DNA from: Labyrinthula sp. Ha
Taxonomy: Eukaryota > Sar > Bigyra > Labyrinthulida > Labyrinthulaceae
Reading direction: 5' to 3'
Assembly (NCBI GenBank): GCA_015227615.1
Contig: JAALGZ010000006.1
Coordinates: 124,001 to 188,000, forward strand
DNA: 64,000 nucleotides
Shown here: one piece after another, positions 57,801-64,000 of the stretch
Position numbering within the stretch: the stretch's first letter is position 1
How the letters are laid out: every line of letters starts with the position of its first letter
The notes under the pieces: generated by a model
The model's database searches: none
Told to the model about the DNA's origin: nothing
The model's input: only the letters and a program-made list of their open reading frames with translations
Made by a program: the position numbers and the translations under genes

Positions 57801-59059
57801 AGAGGATTGAAACCATTCAAATTGAAAAAAAATAATAAAATGCCGAAATTGACTGAATGGCATCGATCAAGGCATGGTCCAACTAAGGATATCTATTGAT
57901 ATAAAGTGAAGGCAATAGGAGCATACAAAAACGAAAACAGAGATAATATCTGAGTTAATTCAATTGATAGAGCCCCAGATTACGGAAAGAAAACTTCCTC
58001 AAAATATATTTAAAACTGAAATTATTATCAAATACGAAAACAATATAAAACTACGGAAGGGGTACTTCAAAATGCAATTTGGCTTAATTGAGTATAGCTT
58101 ACCTGAGAGAAGGAGAAGATATTACATTGTGAATGCCATGGCGCTTGCTCGCCCTTTAATGTGATCTTTTGACATAAGTGGTACGAATCTATATTTTTAG
58201 AATGCTAGTAAGTTATATGAGCACATTTGGAAAGTTCACAGCTAGTCAAGGTATAAATTAAAACAGCGTTTTCCAACATCATATTTCACGCTTTTGAGTG
58301 GATACTTTTTGAAGGTTTAACTAGGATTACATTTTTATGATTGGAGATAGGAACTGGGGATTTATTTTTTTTGGAATAGGATATGACATGAATATAGGGA
58401 CTTCATGATTGGTGAGTGTATATACGGACTTCATGATTGGTGAGTGTATGTAGGGACTAGGTGTTTTACTTTTCATGTTTGGATGTTAAATTGTTCTTGT
58501 GTCACTGATCTACTTGTTATGGAATTATGGTTTACATACTACATTTCAATGGATTAAGATACAGTTTATAACTTTGGTTGGCTTTCGGGTTTTATCTTAA
58601 GCTGCAAGAACAGTTTAGTTTTTATTTTAGATGCTATTATGGATTATATATATATATATAAGATTAGGAGAAAAAGTTCGCCTATTTTTCAATGAGTAAT
58701 TAGGAGTGTATCTTTCTTAGGCACACCTGTTTCAGAAATTAAAAATTATCTTATTTCACAATAGGTTCAGGGTTCGATATCATTTAGAAACCAGTTGGAG
58801 GTGTGAGTACTATCTATTGTTAACACTTTTTTAATGAAACAATCTATCCCTAGATCCTAGATTTGACCAAGTGAGTGCGGAAGGTTCAAATTGTAAAAAT
58901 ATTTTCTATAAAAGTATAAGGGATTATATTCTATAGACTAATAATTTAGATGGCGGCACAGGTATATAAGTAAAACTCACATATATTTATATTAAGATTA
59001 AGCTCAGACTCTTCTGCTAAATTTATTTATCTAGTTTGTGTCTTGGCTTTCTTTTTCAA
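54831..59059. other. Gene-free tract with minor simple repeats
   Basis: No gene is supported. Short TA microsatellites lie near 57268-57285 and 58647-58665, and a two-copy 28-bp tandem duplication at 58398-58453. Short frames here (for example near 56840 and 57964) have no recognisable domains. Confidence 0.45.
58398..58453. repeat. Two-copy 28-bp tandem duplication
   Basis: The unit starts GGACTTCATGATTGGTGAGT. The copies begin at about 58398 and 58426 and differ at a few bases near their ends. Confidence 0.75.
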
Positions 59060-60850
59060 CACAACTTCAAACTTGGTGTTGATTCCAATGATAGGAATGA
59101 GTCAGCATCTAAAAACAATTGGCCTGAGTTTTTGTTGAGTACATCTCACGTCTTCACAACTGTTGCGAATGCTTCCTTCCACCCTTCTTCTCTCTACCTT
59201 GATTCTATGAATAGTTTCATGCACACAGAAAACAATGAGAATATTTGGCTGATGGCTTGGGCAGTGATCTCAACATGCTGAGAGGTTGAACATTCATCCT
59301 AAACTCCAGTCCCTCAGAGTTTGAGTTTTCCAATCTCACAAATCCTTTTAAAGGGGAAGATATAGCGGATGATCCCAGCTAGAAAGAAGATTTGTCTAAG
59401 CATGGTACTGTCGATTTTACTTGTGGCAAACTCGGGTATAGTACCTACAAAGCGATTTCAACCTGTTCCAGAAGAAAGATGGATACTTTGGATATAGAGT
59501 CCTATCCACAATAGAAACTTCAGGGTTGAGACCAACATCCTTCACACTCACAGTTTTCGCAATCATATACTTAAAGTTTCCCTAATTCAAGGTTATGTAG
59601 CACCCAAATATGTTTTCCAATTCTATTCCCATTAAAGTCTTAACTTCTGTAGACGACCCTAATTTCTTCCTGCTTAGATACTTTATTCTTGACAAGGTGC
59701 CATGCTGATATTGTTAGACCGCTTGATACTAATATTTGAGAAGTTGATCCAGAGTTTTTGTCCTCAACGTTTACTTTAATGACCCATTTAGTTTAAATAT
59801 TGAAAAAAATGACTCAATTCGTTGATTCCATCTATGAGAAAATATCAAAATTCTGCTAGTAGGGGGTCCAGTATAAGATTCTTTTATTTTTTATTTTTTT
59901 TCTTGGTATTGCTTCTGATATTCGTAAAGGTAATTAAATGGAAAGTTTTGAAGATGGGTTTCCAGAGCACCTTCTGAATCAAAGCTATGAAAACAAAATG
60001 ATTTTGTAAGTGGATCTTGAACTGTAGAAGTTTTTCACCTGAAACGCCCTTTGAACCTGAACGCAGTGCAGTTGCGAATTACTTTGTATATTGGAAGTAG
60101 CTAGCTTTTAACTCTGCTGGAGCTTTAACCAGGGCTGTGCTTACATCGCTGAGAACTACAGAAGGATGAGTTAGGCCAAGATCTTTGAGACCACGAACAA
60201 TTTCAACAAACTCTTTGTTTCGCAAAAGTGTAGACAAATTAGAAACTGTTTGAATTATAGTCAAAGTAATTATACATATCGCCAGCAATTGTTATTTTGA
60301 AGGACCAAGTATTGTAGCTATTTGATTAGTCTCAGTAATTTTCTGCTATTTATACATGTAGATGTTCTTGAAATATTAGGGCTTTTTACTGTAGATTTAC
60401 CTGTTGTTGTCTTGCTAGACCGTAATTGAAATACACCTCCTCTACTGAGACAACTTGTTCCACATTTCACCAATATACTCATATTGGTATCTTCAGATAA
60501 TTTTCTTCCATCTCTGACTTTTCCCAATAATCTTCTAACAAGATTCCTATTCACAATGGATTCCAACAAATATTTCATGAAGTGCTAAAATTGCAGTACT
60601 AATTGAAATATCCGCCAAACCATGCTTCTCAATGAACTTAACTTCATTATCAGTTAAGTCATCTTGACATTTTCTTGCTGTTGATTAAACCCTATTTTAA
60701 ATCCTTCATGTTTGATGTTTTTACCTGGAATAAATACCCAGAAATTTTAGTATCAAGCTTAATGTAAACATAAACAAAACAATTGGTTATTTTGACACGC
60801 CAAACTTTGTATATCTTTTCTCATATTCTAGTTATTATACTACATTAATT
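59060..60850 (-). pseudogene. Fossil MULE transposase related to the intact element at 40.5 kb
   Basis: Read on the minus strand and switching frames, the whole transposase can be followed. Segments include FGVSK and LDTKISGYLFQVK (N-terminal finger region), VKFIEKHGLADISISTAILA, KLSEDTNMSILVKCGTSCLS, VRGLKDLGLTHPSVVLSDVS (second catalytic Asp), FATALRSGSKG, NQRIESFFSIF (catalytic Glu), LKSLCRYYTRVCHK (SWIM region) and EGWKEAFATVVKT near the C-terminus. Each aligns by eye with the corresponding part of the intact protein. At least five stops and several frameshifts are present. The first catalytic Asp region and the SWIM Cys pair are degraded. The element is dead. Confidence 0.85.
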
Positions 60851-63800
60851 AATATTTTCTTCTATTATAAAGTAATCAGTTGAGATTTTATTCGTCAAAA
60901 TATATCCCCAGCATGGTCTACACATGTTTCAAATTTTTCAATTGGATTAAAACCTCTAATTTGATTTCATTGAATATGTTTGTGGTATCTTGCCCTATTC
61001 ATGAGCTATTAAAAGCAATTTCATATTGTCCTTAGTGATATTTTTCTTGTTCATATCTTTGGTTTTGTCGAAGTATGAAGCTTGATTATGTGGAGTGATT
61101 TGGTGTTCAAATATTTAAGTTAAGCTTAGACGATAGTGTGGAATATAAAAACCACATATTATGTCGAATAGGGTCTGGCTTCTTCCTGTTGCTGTGGAAT
61201 CAAAATTTCTTGGAATTACTTTATTTATTTTTTTGCATCTATAACATACTATTGCTTACTGTGGTAGGATGTTGCATTCACACTACTTAGCTACTATAAT
61301 CATTGATCAATTAAATTTAAAGATGTTGTTTTTTTTATTATGACTGCGTAAATCATTTTAGCTTGGGGATTTTACTTATGTTTTATAGTCATCCACAGTA
61401 CCTTATTAATTTTTTTTATTTAATCTGTTATATTTATCGACAGTTACAGTTTTATGAGTCTTCTCATTTTTTTTTCAAAGAGAGTCCTTATTCGGGTGAA
61501 ACATGTTCCCCTGAGATAGATTTACATTGTCAGTACAACATTAATTTTACGGCCTTCGTAACAGTTACTCTTAGCATTTTGCAGTTTATTATATAGATTT
61601 TTCGGCGTTGTTTGTAGTTTGGGATTTGAAAAATCCTAAGTGTAACCTTGTCTCCATCCTGTATTTAATTTCCAATAATTTATATGTAGTTAGTAGAAAT
61701 AATTGTAAGAAAATTGGTGTTTTTATTACGTTGGGGATGTTTGAGAACCTTTGTGACATTAGTGTTTATACTGTCTGGTTATTAAACTCCGTTCTCTTTT
61801 GCCCCCTCCCATTTTCTATTATCTACATGCTTCTGCTCAGGTATTTACCGCTATTTAATAATATAGTAAAGTCTATTTATCATCGCTACTTATTATTCTT
61901 ATTACTTGAGAAATATGTTGCATAATTTTTAATATTCATAAGCCACTAGAAAAGTATAAATTAATCCTAGAAAAGTATAGTTTGATTGAAAATTATCAAA
62001 TAGCTGGAATTTTCTGCTAAGATAAATGATAGCAAATAATTGTAGTTATTATCCTTTTTGTTGTAACCTCTTTTACATTTTTGGTCAGAAATTAAAGGAA
62101 TTCTTTTATGGTTGGAGAAATATTCCATTTTGAACTATAAATATAAAATAACTATATTAATTTTTTTTATCTGTGTTGTTGTATTGGTTCACTTAATAAT
62201 GGGTTTAAAGGTTAAGTTTAGGCTTAAACTCTAAAATTTTATTTTTTGCAAATATTTTATAAGTTCATTTTCTATATTCCTAATGAAGTTAACAACATGG
62301 ATATTGATGTACTTTTTCTGTTCCTTTATATAAAGAAGTTTGAACAGCGATTTAGATTCATTTAGAGAAGTATTTCGTATTGAGGAGCTATATACCGTTG
62401 CTACTAGCACCACATTACAAGAATACTTATATTGAAAATCTGTAAATATTTGTTGATAGACATCTGTTTCTGAAAGGTAGAATAGTAGAGGAAAATAAAA
62501 GGAAAATAACAGTCTCTTTGGAATCTCATGCTTTATTGACTGGTAGTTATCTCTTAATAGCGTTAGATTACCATTGCTAATAACGCTTTCCTCATTTCTA
62601 AGATTTAACTAATCAAAGTGCTTAGATAGACTAACCCTAAATTAATAGAATAAAAGTGTAAGAAGGAAGATGTGCAGTGATTCTCCTCACTTTTCAATTA
62701 ATTTTTTTGTTCTTTATTGTTATGATATGACAGGATAATGTGGGAAAATGTTATTAAACTCAATACGAAATTATATAGACTACCATTCCATATCTCAACA
62801 AAAATTATAATACTATGTACACTATACCCCTTTGCAAGAATCGTCTAAACTATACCAAGTCTATTAAAATTAAGCTGTTTGGAAGAAATATTTCTAGATA
62901 TTTCCAAAATGAAAGATTTATCACCAAATAGTACATAAATCGCATCTGTGCCTATGTAGTTGGCATATTGATATAATCCCAAAGATGATTCTATCAGGAT
63001 TCATTCTTGCTACTTTCATCGTAGTGTTGGACAACATACAAACTAAAAAAAATTACTCGAGTTTTATGCCGGTGGCTTGGGTGGGAGTTAATTTCAACTA
63101 CGCAAATGCTATTACTTTTATAGAATGAACAACGCCTCAAGAGAATCTGTATTTTCTAGTCGCCAAGAATTTCTAGTTAAATTAATGTATCGGGCAATGC
63201 AGTTATAAAGTTACTCTGAGCTACATCGAAAAGCTGAAAATGACCAGGTTTTGTTATTATGGAAAAGTTTATTGCTTTTTTCTGCAGTTCTATTAGAAAA
63301 TTGTTGGTCTCTAAATGAAGAGCAAAGATGGGCATCTGTTAGTATTTCTATCATCTTATGATAGATACTATTTTATCCAGGTAAAATTTTAATATCTTAT
63401 TCTTCAAAGAGTAGTCAACATAAAATTATACCAAAATTTTAAAAGAGTTTTACTTTATTCACAGTACTTCTTCCTATTTGACGATTATAGCTAAATTTTG
63501 AATAATCTGAGCTATCATTACTATTCTGGTACGCAGTCTTGACTAAAATCTTTGAGCAGGTATTGTTGGATTTTTATGTAGAATTATAGCCTTACTTTAG
63601 CAGGCTATAACACCGGGTAGAGTTTGCTCTTGGGGCATTAGTACTTATAAAAGAGGCTGCACCAACACCAGGTTATAGTTTGATCTCCGATATATATATT
63701 GTAGATATAGGTAGTTAAGTATTGGTGGTACCTACTACTCTTGAAAAATTATCCAATTATGGCCAAGTTATCAAATGGCTGGACTACTGATATAAGAGAA

Positions 63801-64000
63801 AATTTAAGGATATATGTAGGAAAACATAAATCCGCTTGAGAACTATACACGTGAGAAAGTATAATAATTCTACTCACAGAAGCTATGCCATGATCGAGTG
63901 CGAAACATGCTAAACAAGTCATACCCATGTCCTTTATGAATTAAAGTTAAAAGAATGAACGTAATTAAAACATATGTAGCCAAGTTGAAGGAACTTATAC
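60851..64000. other. Gene-free AT-rich tract
   Basis: No gene recognised. The hydrophobic frames near 61360-61925 follow from T-rich composition and show no start context or domain. No RNA gene or notable repeat was found, and the inverted repeats of the fossil MULE could not be located by eye. Confidence 0.45.

Noticed and set aside
59036-59281. 81-codon frame on the plus strand
   Set aside because: It is the antisense shadow of the C-terminal part of the fossil MULE transposase.
61363-61925. Two hydrophobic frames of 77 and 105 codons
   Set aside because: T-rich DNA yields Phe/Leu/Ile runs; there is no start context, domain or membrane-protein pattern beyond composition.
1-64000. CRISPR arrays, operons, bacterial-type promoters
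   Set aside because: The gene content is eukaryotic nuclear; no regularly spaced direct repeats of CRISPR type and no ribosome-binding-site pattern were found.

Overview
This window is nuclear DNA from a eukaryote. The evidence is a 5'-3' exoribonuclease of the XRN1 type, the shared RNA polymerase subunit RPB12 (RPABC4), a Rab-GAP TBC protein, a Golgi-type membrane-anchored glycosyltransferase, a microsomal-type cytochrome P450, and hAT and Mutator-like (MULE) DNA transposons. The DNA is clearly AT-rich by eye (not computed). Genes are almost intron-free: open frames of up to 1196 codons are uninterrupted. The only introns I can argue for are tiny (32 nt in the glycosyltransferase, possibly 44 nt in the hAT transposase). 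The lineage cannot be fixed from sequence alone. An intron-poor alga or other protist (red alga or stramenopile) fits; plants and animals do not.

Layout. 0-7 kb is a gene-dense block: a GT60-type glycosyltransferase cut by the window edge, an orphan COR (Roco-type) domain, and XRN1. 7-13 kb is gene-free. 13.06-20.11 kb is flanked by about 150 bp inverted repeats rich in TTATTGATAATCA words and holds a well-preserved hAT transposase; a LINE endonuclease fragment lies just outside. 24.1-25.1 kb encodes a membrane protein with a 133-residue heptad repeat in which proline recurs every seventh residue. 25-34 kb is gene-free apart from a decayed hAT end. 34-38.4 kb carries a SANT-like protein, an unknown helical protein divergent from RPB12, a possible PEX11-like relic, and a TBC protein. 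40.5-43.8 kb is a complete MULE with inverted repeats and a perfect 10-bp target duplication. 45-52 kb is a cluster: a 1196-residue flavoprotein, a divergent P450 with an unusual active site, and a bZIP-like regulator. 52.4-53.5 kb is a non-autonomous MULE-like element with a perfect 9-bp target duplication. 54-64 kb is mostly relics, including a hAT C-terminus and a nearly full-length fossil of a relative of the intact MULE.

How it fits together. The housekeeping genes show no functional theme. The best candidate for an undescribed system is the flavoprotein / P450 / bZIP-like trio. The flavoprotein resembles polyenoic fatty acid isomerases, the P450 resembles the CYP86/CYP704 fatty-acid clan but has lost the usual acid-threonine pair, and a TGACTCA bZIP-type site lies about 107 bp upstream of the P450. 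An oxylipin or modified fatty-acid pathway is an inference from these features. Other notable items are the proline-heptad membrane protein, a 46-residue membrane micropeptide antisense inside the hAT element, and related terminal sequences on the autonomous and non-autonomous MULEs.
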